A stretch of DNA of 64,000 bases from Dehalococcoidia bacterium (GTDB taxonomy: Bacteria > Chloroflexota > Dehalococcoidia > Dehalococcoidales > Fen-1064). Below, one piece after another: positions 17,976 to 25,324 of the stretch; positions within the stretch are counted from its first letter, which is position 1, and the number at the start of each line of letters is the position of its first letter. The DNA lies in the NCBI GenBank assembly GCA_011170375.1, contig DUEV01000010.1, positions 62,001 to 126,000 on the forward strand, read 5' to 3'. The notes below the pieces were generated by a model. It had not been told where the DNA came from, searched no databases, and worked only from the letters and a program-made list of their open reading frames with translations. Both the position numbers and the translations under genes were made by a program.

Positions 17976-18755
17976 TTGGCACGAACGATAATAATGATTC
18001 ACGGCATGATGGGTGGTGGGTGGTACTGGGCAAACTACAAGTCATACTTCGAGGGTAAGGGGTATCACTGCATCACTCCTACATTACGCTTTCACGATAT
18101 GGATCCGAACGGGACTCCAGACCCGGCACTGGGCACCACCAGCCTCCTCGACTACGCCAGCGACCTGATACAGGAAATTGAGAAACTCGATCAGAAAACG
18201 ATAATCATGGGACATTCCATGGGGGGCCTGCTGACCCAGATAGTCGGTAGCCAGGTACCCGCCGAGGCACTGGTACTGCTCACACCCGCCTCTCCCGCCG
18301 GGATTAACATCCTGAAGCCATCCGTAGTCAGAACCTTTTTAAGCTCGCAATTAAGATGGGGTTTCTGGCGCAAGCCGATGCGCCTGACGCTCAAAGAGGC
18401 AACCTACTCGATGCTGCAACTGTTCACGCCGGAAGAGCAGAGAGAAATCTATGATAAATACGTTTACGAGTCGGGGCGAGCGGCGTTTGAGATGGGGTTC
18501 TGGTTTTTCGACCGTAAAAAGGCCTCAAGGGTTGATGAGTCAAAGATTACCTGCCCCATGCTCGTTGTCGCCGGCGCACTGGATAAGATAACACCCCGTT
18601 CTGTCGTTCAGAAAGTGGCTGAGAAATACCGACACGTCTCAACCTACAAGCTATTCGACAACCACTCGCACTGGGTCGTTTCCGAGCCGGGTTGGGAAGA
18701 GATAGCAGATTATGTGAGTAGCTGGTTGGAGCAGGTATTACCCGTAAGCAAATGA
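17976..18755 (+). CDS. Alpha/beta hydrolase
   Basis: Serine hydrolase of 259 aa with an oxyanion HGMMGGG near the N-terminus, the nucleophile elbow GHSMGG, the acid in AGALDKITP and the catalytic His in DNHSHWV, so the full triad is present. It starts at TTG 17976 with GGAGGT about 8 bases upstream. The family includes esterases, lipases and C-C hydrolases; no substrate can be given. It is monocistronic. Confidence 0.88.
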   Translation: MARTIIMIHGMMGGGWYWANYKSYFEGKGYHCITPTLRFHDMDPNGTPDPALGTTSLLDYASDLIQEIEKLDQKTIIMGHSMGGLLTQIVGSQVPAEALVLLTPASPAGINILKPSVVRTFLSSQLRWGFWRKPMRLTLKEATYSMLQLFTPEEQREIYDKYVYESGRAAFEMGFWFFDRKKASRVDESKITCPMLVVAGALDKITPRSVVQKVAEKYRHVSTYKLFDNHSHWVVSEPGWEEIADYVSSWLEQVLPVSK

Positions 18756-18805
18756 GAGCACTGTTTGCTCCACTCAGCCCATAAACAAAATACAGGTGCC
18801 CAGCC

Positions 18806-19321
18806 CTACTCCCTAAAAGCCTCGTAGCAGACTATCTCGTCCAGGGACTTACGTGTTTTCTCTCTCCCCGGTAGCCGGGGGAAGCCCAGGGGCATTACCG
18901 TAACAATTCGATAGTTGTCCGGCACCCCGACCACTTTCCTGGCCTCTTCCTGAGAGAAGGCACCAATCCAGCACGTCCCCAGTCCCTCATCGGCGGCTGC
19001 CAGCGTCATATGGTCGACGGCGATTGCCAGGTCAATCGCGTACGCCGGTATCCCACACCTCATGATATACTCCGGCATGGTCGCTACCGCAACAATTACT
19101 ACGGGGGCTTCGGCCAGATGAGCCTGCCCACCAGCCGCTCTAGATAGTGCCTTTCGCCGCTCTCTGTCCTTCACGACAATGAACTTCCACCTCTGCCGGT
19201 TACTGGCCGAGGGGGCCAACCGTGCTGCCTCGAGGACCTTCAATAGCTTATCATCCGGTACAGGCCTGTCTTCATAGCTACGAATACTGGCTCGCTTTCT
19301 GATAGCTTCCATCAATTCCAT
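18806..19321 (-). CDS. Nitroreductase-family flavoprotein
   Basis: FMN-dependent oxidoreductase of 171 aa. The N-terminal RKRASIRSYEDRPVPDDKLL and RLAPSASNRQRWKFIVVKD are the family FMN-binding region; the second half has HMTLAAADEGLGTCWIGAFSQEEARKV and the final VMPLGFP. The start at 19321 has GGGAGA about 6 bases upstream. Members reduce nitroaromatics, quinones or flavins with NAD(P)H, and some dehalogenate iodotyrosine. Confidence 0.92.
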   Translation of the reverse strand: MELMEAIRKRASIRSYEDRPVPDDKLLKVLEAARLAPSASNRQRWKFIVVKDRERRKALSRAAGGQAHLAEAPVVIVAVATMPEYIMRCGIPAYAIDLAIAVDHMTLAAADEGLGTCWIGAFSQEEARKVVGVPDNYRIVTVMPLGFPRLPGREKTRKSLDEIVCYEAFRE

Positions 19322-19418
19322 TTTGCTCTCCCGTCCGTGCCACACTAACAGTAATTAAAGGATATCATATCACTACTAGTGTCTGTACTCTACGGCAAGG
19401 ACATCATACCTGTTTCAA

Positions 19419-19447
19419 TTGACTATGATAGCGTCCCCATTTAGAAT
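19419..19447 (+). promoter_or_regulatory. Promoter of the ferritin-like gene
   Basis: TTGACT, a 17-base spacer, TAGAAT; the ATG at 19484 follows with AGGTGA upstream. Confidence 0.6.
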
Positions 19448-19483
19448 TACGCATATAGCGATGTGGACTGTGAGGTGATTGTT

Positions 19484-19936
19484 ATGAGTTCGGCTATTAG
19501 TGCCCTGAAGATGATGTACAACATGGAACGCCTTGCCACCGCCCTGTACAAAGCACAGACCCGGGCTTTTCATGAAGAAGAAATGCTCAATAAGCTTGCT
19601 GCAGCCGCTGCCAACGAGCAACAACACGTCGACAACCTGAATAATCGCATAAAAGAACTTGAAGGGTCTCCTTCACGCCTTGGGCTTCTTTTTCAGACCG
19701 CCTGAACAATATTTGGCTTCCTTGTCACATTCGCAGGCAAGGTATTTGTGCTCCGGACCGACGTCTGGATTGAGAAAAGGGCTATTAGAGACTACGGCAG
19801 TTATATGCAAAACACCCCGTTCGATGAGGACACAGTAGGTCTGTTGCAACAAATTGTTGCTGATGAAGAAAGGCATGTGACTACCTGGCAGGACTCAATA
19901 GCACAGATAAAGCCCGAACAGCCACCAGACGACTAA
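19484..19936 (+). pseudogene. Ferritin-like di-iron protein interrupted by an in-frame TGA
   Basis: One frame of about 150 codons encodes a four-helix di-iron protein of the COQ7/rubrerythrin type. The iron ligands are an ordered Glu-ExxH-Glu-ExxH set: NMERLATALY, ANEQQHVDNL, WIEKRAIRDYG and DEERHVTTW. A single TGA at 19703-19705 splits it after LLFQTA; the frame continues with TIFGFLVTFAGKVF, a hydrophobic stretch expected between the two helix pairs. Promoter and ribosome-binding site look intact, which points to recent damage. Selenocysteine or Trp read-through cannot be formally excluded, but no SECIS-like hairpin was recognised. Confidence 0.8.
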
Positions 19937-19951
19937 AGGGCAGTAACTAGA

Positions 19952-20737
19952 CTACAGGTGGACCTCCAGCCATGCTTCCATGTCAGCCAGAACCTGCGGG
20001 TGCTCCGGCTCATTGAATATCTCGTGTAACAAGCCTTCATAGAGCTTGAGCGTCCTATCTTCGGAGCCGATGAGTTCATAGAGCACCTGGCTGCGGGCGC
20101 CGTCCGGGCCACCATTACCCGCCATTATCAGGACAGGCAGCTTTATCTCAGGCACGCGCTCGGGCAGCGTGCTCCTCATATCAGCAACCGCTGACCTCTG
20201 AGGTATGGGACCCCGGTAGACAAGCGGGTCGTTCTCGTAGGCTTCAATAACCGCCGGGTCACGGCTGAGGAACGCCGTATCCAACGGCTGACCGGTTGGC
20301 CTTGGTGGCGGTGGGGGATCGCCCGGTCTGGCTATACCTCCGCCAGAGGTTATCAGTCCAGCCAGTTCATGCTGGTATCGCAGGACATAGGCCAGGCTTA
20401 TAGCCGAGCCCATGCTGTGTCCCACAAGGAAAATCTTGTCATCATGGTTTTCCTGACGGACGATGTCGAAAAAGGTCTTGAGGTCTCTGGTGTAGTCACT
20501 GAAATGCTCAACCTGTACGCGCTCACCATCCGACTTGCCATGTCCCCGATGGTCCAGGGCATAAACAGGATAGCCTTTGGGAACGAAGTGGTCGACCACG
20601 TTTACATAGCGCCCGCTGTGCTCAGCGAAGCCGTGGGTAATCAGTAATACCGCCCTAGTATCTCCTTCCGGCAGCCAGCACTGGTAGTAGATATTGAAAT
20701 CCTGATAACCTTTGAAATTACCTTCCCGGTGTTTCAT
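19952..20737 (-). CDS. Alpha/beta hydrolase, monoacylglycerol-lipase-like (serine aminopeptidase S33)
   Basis: A 261-aa serine hydrolase with HGFAEHSGRY, the LDHRGHGKSDGER segment, nucleophile elbow GHSMGSA, a proline-rich lid (PGDPPPPPRPTGQP) and the C-terminal triad His in LLHEIFNEPE. These features match monoacylglycerol lipase or lysophospholipase (Pldb/Hydrolase_4). The probable start is ATG 20737 with AAGGAG 11 bases upstream. The gene is alone on the minus strand, converging with the disrupted ferritin-like gene. Confidence 0.9.
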   Translation of the reverse strand: MKHREGNFKGYQDFNIYYQCWLPEGDTRAVLLITHGFAEHSGRYVNVVDHFVPKGYPVYALDHRGHGKSDGERVQVEHFSDYTRDLKTFFDIVRQENHDDKIFLVGHSMGSAISLAYVLRYQHELAGLITSGGGIARPGDPPPPPRPTGQPLDTAFLSRDPAVIEAYENDPLVYRGPIPQRSAVADMRSTLPERVPEIKLPVLIMAGNGGPDGARSQVLYELIGSEDRTLKLYEGLLHEIFNEPEHPQVLADMEAWLEVHL

Positions 20738-20904
20738 AGCCCCATATCTCCTTTTCGAACAATCCCAATCCGGTTAATAATTGTTGTCTAAATACCGAAT
20801 ATACGCCAGCACTGCCAGAACTGTCAATTACGTGTACCCGTTCATGTCATTAGTGAAACCCTGACATCCTGTTATTCTCCTCACGCGCCCTGCTTAGTAT
20901 TGGC

Positions 20905-21020
20905 GGCCCCATCCCCTGCCCGCCGTCCCTCCGGGACTATGGCAGGCGGGCCTTAGTCCCCTTCCCCAGAGGGGAAGGGGGAAATTAATATTAGAGGGCT
21001 GTGCCCTCTAAAACTCCCCT
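20905..21020. repeat. Two-hairpin dispersed repeat, copy 2
   Basis: Shares with 6095-6185 the GGCCCCATCCCC lead, the CCCCTTCCCC-AGA-GGGGAAGGGG hairpin (20958-20967 with 20971-20980), a second 9-bp hairpin (20991-20999 with 21003-21011) and the AAACTCCCC end. The second stem differs in sequence but stays paired. An extra GC-rich hairpin is inserted near 20917-20950. Confidence 0.75.
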
Positions 21021-21189
21021 TCGATAAGTAGAGTCTACATCTCTCTAAAACTCGCTTTTAGCAATGTTTAGAACGCTTATTTACTCCCAAGGCTTCGCCT
21101 CTCCCAATCCCTCCACTTGTAGTCACCACCCGGGCGCTCGATGGAATAACGCGGCACCCTCCAAGGTGCGAACGACTCCCGCCTGAAGA

Positions 21190-21320
21190 CTACTCCCACA
21201 CCGTTTTGGGGAGTCCAGATGGGTGAAATCCCTTTGGAACGCCTGCCTGTGCGTAGCCGCTCCGGCGAAGGCAGGGGGGATTTCAAGGGGGTGTCCCCCT
21301 TGGTTTTCTTACTTAAGGAG
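21190..21320. repeat. Composite hairpin repeat
   Basis: Begins with CCGTTTTGGGGAGTCCAG, then nested inverted repeats: GAAATCCC with GGGATTTC, an inner GCCTGCC/GGCAGG pair, and AAGGGGG-TGT-CCCCCTT. A truncated relative of its first 30 bases lies at 23818-23855. A reading frame crossing it on the minus strand looks like a repeat artefact. The rest of 20738-21449 shows no gene. Confidence 0.6.
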
Positions 21321-21449
21321 AAACGCAGTAGAGCCAAGGGAAAGTCATTAAAATCAGTGTCACCAGTCTAACTGAGCTAGCTAATTACACGCAGCCTGAT
21401 ATTGCATGGCCCCTACCATTTATGACACTATTAATACCAAAGAGGCACT

Positions 21450-22085
21450 ATGCTCAGGTTATTCAAGACAGAACTACGAGCGCTCTACGACTTCCTACGA
21501 AGGTACATCAGAGAGGTAATTGTTACCTTTATCGCCTCTTTGTGCCTGGCCCTTAATGAGTACCATCCCATCCAACCTGACTGGGCAAGTTCGCTGGTTT
21601 ACTATGCAGCCATACCCATCCTGTCGATTATACTCCTGCTGCGAAGGAATCCTCTCGACTTTGGACTGAGACTAGGTAACTGGAGGCTCTGGGGAATTCA
21701 TTTAGCGATTATCGTCATCCTGGGACTCCCGATCCTGTATGCTGCGGCCCGCATGCCTTCAGTGGCAAATTACTACACTCAGGTGGAGTTCAAGCTGGTC
21801 AGGTACTCCCTTGAAACAGCCGCTTATCTGTTCGGCTGGGAGTTCATACTGCGCGGTTTCCTTCTCTTCGGGCTAAAGGAAAAACTGGGAGAGGCCAGTA
21901 TCCTGGTACAGATGGTGCCGTTTGTCCTGCTCCACTTCGGCAAGCCGGAAATAGAGATGGTCAGCACGATAATTATGGGTATCTATTTCGGCTATGTGGC
22001 CTACCGAAGCAACTCCTGCTGGTCGGCCGTCATCATGCATATTTATATCAACATCACGGCGCGGATTTTCGTAAATTTGCTGTGA
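21450..22085 (+). CDS. CPBP-family intramembrane metalloprotease-like protein
   Basis: A 211-aa protein with about six hydrophobic helices. CPBP/CAAX-type motifs are seen in order: WEFILRG (the EExxxR motif with the first Glu replaced), PFVLLHFGKP (FxxxH-type) and MHIYINI (HxxxN/D-type). Family members cleave prenylated proteins or act as bacteriocin-immunity or scaffolding proteins. Substitution of the leading Glu may weaken metal binding. No partner gene is nearby. Confidence 0.75.
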   Translation: MLRLFKTELRALYDFLRRYIREVIVTFIASLCLALNEYHPIQPDWASSLVYYAAIPILSIILLLRRNPLDFGLRLGNWRLWGIHLAIIVILGLPILYAAARMPSVANYYTQVEFKLVRYSLETAAYLFGWEFILRGFLLFGLKEKLGEASILVQMVPFVLLHFGKPEIEMVSTIIMGIYFGYVAYRSNSCWSAVIMHIYINITARIFVNLL

Positions 22086-22195
22086 CCAACAACGCCAGCA
22101 GACCACTAAAGACCTGCCAGCCTTGCGTTCCTGGACACTCTCCTGCTCCCAGAGTAAGAAGGATGCTCTGGTCCTATTGAGTTAAGTACGCTCTA

Positions 22196-22492
22196 CTACT
22201 CACCTAAGGACTTGATGACCTCAACCATCTCGTCTACTGTCATCACCCGGTGTACCTCGAAAGTGACATACGGGTAATACTGTTGCAAGGTCTTGACCAG
22301 TTCTTTTTCACTCTGTTCGCCGATTGAATACCCTTTGGCCTCGCCGACAAAACTCCCCCATTCGGTAGTCGTGCCGTCTTTCATTTGCTGCTTTATCATC
22401 TCCATCATCCCACTCCACAGCGCACTCCTCTCCTTGAGGTCAATAGGGACTCTGGTCGGGTCTACTTCCCAGGTCATGAAATACTTTGGCAT
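22196..22492 (-). CDS. Small protein of unknown function, ferredoxin-like-fold type
   Basis: A 98-aa protein beginning PKYFMTWEVDPTRVPID and ending MTVDEMVEVIKSL. The pattern (strand, long helix with MMEMIKQQMKDG, GYSIGEQSEKELVKTL, YPYVTFEVHRV) resembles dimeric alpha/beta-barrel (DUF3303 or YCII-like) proteins, but this is only an impression. AAGGAG lies 10 bases before the ATG. The gene is preceded by a structured leader with promoter and terminator (22549-22717), suggesting RNA-level control. Confidence 0.7.
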   Translation of the reverse strand: MPKYFMTWEVDPTRVPIDLKERSALWSGMMEMIKQQMKDGTTTEWGSFVGEAKGYSIGEQSEKELVKTLQQYYPYVTFEVHRVMTVDEMVEVIKSLGE

Positions 22493-22548
22493 TGTCTCTG
22501 ACTCCTTTCACCATGTTTTATTATTATTGAGTAATTTTCAATAAACAG

Positions 22549-22592
22549 AAAAAAGCACTGATTATCACCTAACATTTCAGCGATAACAGTGC
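22549..22592 (-). terminator. Intrinsic terminator in the leader of the 98-aa gene
   Basis: On the minus strand GCACTGTTATC pairs with GATAATCAGTGC (one bulge), followed by six T residues at 22549-22554. It lies 57 bases before the start codon at 22492. Confidence 0.8.
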
Positions 22593-22682
22593 CGTTAACT
22601 TTCGCTCCACCACCCCACCTCCTTCCGGGACTCATCCCCTGTATTGAGGCCGGGCATGGTTAGGTATTAGCGTTACGCTAGG
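22549..22682 (-). ncRNA. Structured leader RNA, copy A of a two-member family
   Basis: About 134 bases from the predicted start to the terminator. On the minus strand it contains, in order, CAACTCCC (22688-22681), CTAATACC (22670-22663), AACCATGCCCGGCCTC (22661-22646), GGAGGTGGGGTGGTGG (22622-22607) and a terminator beginning GGCAC. Blocks three and four can pair over most of their length with a few mismatches. The same ordered blocks occur at 47336-47482. No known riboswitch class was recognised. Riboswitch, attenuator and independent small RNA are all possible. Confidence 0.65.
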
Positions 22683-22688
22683 GAGTTG

Positions 22689-22717
22689 ATTTTAGTCCTT
22701 CGGGAAGCCGTTGTCAA
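22689..22717 (-). promoter_or_regulatory. Promoter of leader RNA copy A
   Basis: Minus strand: TTGACA (22717-22712), a 17-base spacer, TAAAAT (22694-22689). Confidence 0.75.
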
Positions 22718-22844
22718 TACCATTTTGGGCACGAATAAACAGGGTTGCTGCAGTTTTGTTAAGATACAAGGATTCTTAGAGGCTTTAATGGAGCATGAGT
22801 GAGTTAGTTGGCTAACTGGTGGTATCCTTTATGTATGGGGCAGG

Positions 22845-23750
22845 TCAATTACTATCAAATTCTTTCAGGAAAATATCAGGTATCTTTGTAGGCTCGTTAA
22901 ATCGTATCTCTTTAAATTCCTTTTCAACCTCCTCCATATAATCCGTTATCTGAGGTGCGAGTTCGGGATTCTCCACACATAATCTTTTTAGCGCATTTTG
23001 GAAATCAGAATTTTGCTGTTTACTTTCTCTTTCCAGATCAGATAAATCAAGACTGATTCCAAACATGTACCTGATTCTTCTTAATATGTCATATATCGCT
23101 CTTTTGTCACTAGGGATTGCAAGCTGCAATTGGTAATTCGGCGTCCGGGCACTCATCCTGACAGCTTCAATGCCTCTTTCCTTACAATGGTGATTTATTA
23201 CCATACCAATCGTGGCGTTCCTGCCGTAATTCGAAAATGTAACTGCATAAGCCTCTAGCTCTTCTTGCATCTGCTTCAAACTATAAGTACAGCTTACAAG
23301 TCTTTCTTTATCAAATGGAACCTCACCCCCCACACCTGCGGGTACAACTATTCTCTTCACGCCCAACTCTACGGCACCGTCTAGTAGAGTATTTACATAC
23401 ACATCTTCGCGTTGATTTGGTTCAGTACCAATGAATAAAACAAGCGCCTTGTCATCAATTTCCGCATAATGAAAATCATTAATCGTCTCTTCCTGATAGT
23501 CTTCTTCATATCCCTCAACATACTTTACTGGAGGTCTAAACAAAAAGTGACTTCCGGGCAGTTGAAAAAGATAAAAATCATCTTTACGAATATGTCCTAT
23601 TTTTCTTGCCTGCAATTTTTCAATGAGATATTCCGGAATTCCGCTTGACACGTTTCCTGCATTAGCCCATTGATTGAAACCAGCTATCATATAAGTTGGT
23701 CTCTCTGGTTTTACGATTTCTTTTTCCAGGATAAGTAAATCATTCGACAT
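22845..23750 (-). CDS. PAC2-family protein (proteasome assembly chaperone-like)
   Basis: A 301-aa protein with PAC2/DUF75 features: MIAGFNQWANAGNVSSGIPEYLIEKL at the N-terminus, ALVLFIGTEP, VKRIVVPAGVGGEVP and YGRNATIGMVINHHCKERGIEAV. The C-terminus is charged and probably coiled (DLSDLERESKQQ). PAC2 proteins relate to proteasome assembly chaperones, and similar ATP-grasp-linked proteins occur in actinobacteria and archaea. The gene is visibly richer in A and T than its neighbours, suggesting acquisition. Its function in bacteria is unclear. Confidence 0.8.
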   Translation of the reverse strand: MSNDLLILEKEIVKPERPTYMIAGFNQWANAGNVSSGIPEYLIEKLQARKIGHIRKDDFYLFQLPGSHFLFRPPVKYVEGYEEDYQEETINDFHYAEIDDKALVLFIGTEPNQREDVYVNTLLDGAVELGVKRIVVPAGVGGEVPFDKERLVSCTYSLKQMQEELEAYAVTFSNYGRNATIGMVINHHCKERGIEAVRMSARTPNYQLQLAIPSDKRAIYDILRRIRYMFGISLDLSDLERESKQQNSDFQNALKRLCVENPELAPQITDYMEEVEKEFKEIRFNEPTKIPDIFLKEFDSN

Positions 23751-23965
23751 GCTGAATTAATTATAAATAATCCTTCAATAGCTAGTCCAGTTGTCCTGCT
23801 ATAACTTAAGCAATCTGCTCACCATTTTGGGGAGTCAAGAGAGGTGAAACAGTTTTTGGCACACGTCGCATCGCCTTATAATATCCATGAAATCTTCTAT
23901 TTTGACTGAGCATTAATGTCATGTTACTGTAGGTGATATAAAAGATATAAAGAAAGTAGGAGCGT

Positions 23966-25219
23966 ATGATGACTGGCGGAACTCACGAAAACCGACAGTA
24001 TACAGATGTATTAACCCGAATTTCGGAGGAGCGACAGGCTACCCCGGATATTGTACGGTTGGGTATTAGTAATACGAGTGTTGTATATACAGATAATGGC
24101 GTAGTTGTTGTTGATGTACCGATGGGCAACCGGTTTGGGAAGAAAGCAGTTGAGGTAATCAGAAAACGGACGGACAAGCCTGTCTACGCCATTATCTACA
24201 CCCACGGACACATGGATCATATCTGGAGTGTACCTGTATTCAATACAGATGCCGAGACTCACAAATATCCCAGGCCGCACATTATCGGGCACAAGAATGT
24301 AGCCAGGCGGTTTGATCGTTATCAGAGATTAAAAGGCCAGCATGAGCATATAAACACGATACAGTTCGCTATTCCGTCGGGTGAACCAGTTCTACCTCAG
24401 CAATTTTTCTACCCGGATATCACCTTTGATGATGCCATGCAATTCAAGTTCGGTGGATTAACCTTCGAGCTATACAGCTACTATGGTGAGACGGATGATT
24501 CACTCTGGGTATGGGTCCCGGAACGAAAGACTGCGCTTGTTGGTGACCTGCTTATCGGTGGCGTGCCCAACGTAGGCAATCCTTTTAAGGTACAGCGTTG
24601 GGCGCTTGAGTGGGCGGAGGCTCTAGAAGCGGTTGCCAGGAAGAATCCTGACTATGTGGTTGCTGCTGGACAGGTTCTACCAAGAGACCTGGCAAGGGAA
24701 GTCTTGCTGGATACCGCGAGATACCTCAGGTTTATCGAGGATGAAGTCGTACGTCTGCTTAATGAAGGCTGCTGGATTGAAGAAATCATTGATAAGATTA
24801 AAATACCGGAAGACCTAGCTGAAAAACCGTGGTTACAGCCGGTATACGGCCATCCGACCTTTATTATCCATGGCGTGCACCGTCGCTATGCTGGCTGGTA
24901 CAATGGCAACCCCAGCGAACTGTTTCCGGCTAAGAGGGCTGATATCGCTGCCGAGATTGTAAAGCTGGCCAGTGTGGACAACTTAGTGCAAGAAGCCAAC
25001 ATTCTCAGGGATGGCGGAAAAATCCAGCTAGCTCTCAATATAGTTGACTTCGTGATTCGTGGCACTGAAGACGGGGCAGAGAGGAAAAAAGCTCTTTTGC
25101 TAAAATCGGAGTTACTCAATGCACGCGCTAATGCTGAACCGAGCTACATTGCACGCAACATCTTCCACGCCGGTGCCACATTAGCCAAACAAGAGGCGAA
25201 TAGTCATTCCGAGAACTGA
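23966..25219 (+). CDS. Alkylsulfatase-like metallo-beta-lactamase-fold protein, copy 1 (altered metal ligand)
   Basis: A 417-aa MBL-fold protein. It has the metal motif THGHMDH (residues about 75), GETDDSLWVW, GDLLIGGVPNVGNP, then a C-terminal alkylsulfatase dimerisation-type domain (VHRRYAGWYNGNPSELFPAKRADIAAEI) and a TPR-like helical end. Where the tandem paralogue has PGHGP, this copy reads AAGQVLP: the expected His metal ligand is Gln. It may be inactive on sulfate esters or altered in specificity. TAGGAG precedes the ATG. No secretion signal is seen, unlike classical SdsA enzymes. Confidence 0.8.
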   Translation: MMTGGTHENRQYTDVLTRISEERQATPDIVRLGISNTSVVYTDNGVVVVDVPMGNRFGKKAVEVIRKRTDKPVYAIIYTHGHMDHIWSVPVFNTDAETHKYPRPHIIGHKNVARRFDRYQRLKGQHEHINTIQFAIPSGEPVLPQQFFYPDITFDDAMQFKFGGLTFELYSYYGETDDSLWVWVPERKTALVGDLLIGGVPNVGNPFKVQRWALEWAEALEAVARKNPDYVVAAGQVLPRDLAREVLLDTARYLRFIEDEVVRLLNEGCWIEEIIDKIKIPEDLAEKPWLQPVYGHPTFIIHGVHRRYAGWYNGNPSELFPAKRADIAAEIVKLASVDNLVQEANILRDGGKIQLALNIVDFVIRGTEDGAERKKALLLKSELLNARANAEPSYIARNIFHAGATLAKQEANSHSEN

Positions 25220-25324
25220 TTCCAAGGCTTTTTCCTGGTATTGACAGCCGGTAACGGCAGGTCTAGTATTCCAACAGTAATTAAGACGGTAATTCAGGTT
25301 AGGCAATATGGAAAGGAGAAAGTC

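Noticed and set aside
21077-21337. An 86-codon minus-strand frame in the 20.7-21.4 kb gap
   Set aside because: It runs through the composite hairpin repeat, has no convincing ribosome-binding site and reads as low-complexity repeat translation.
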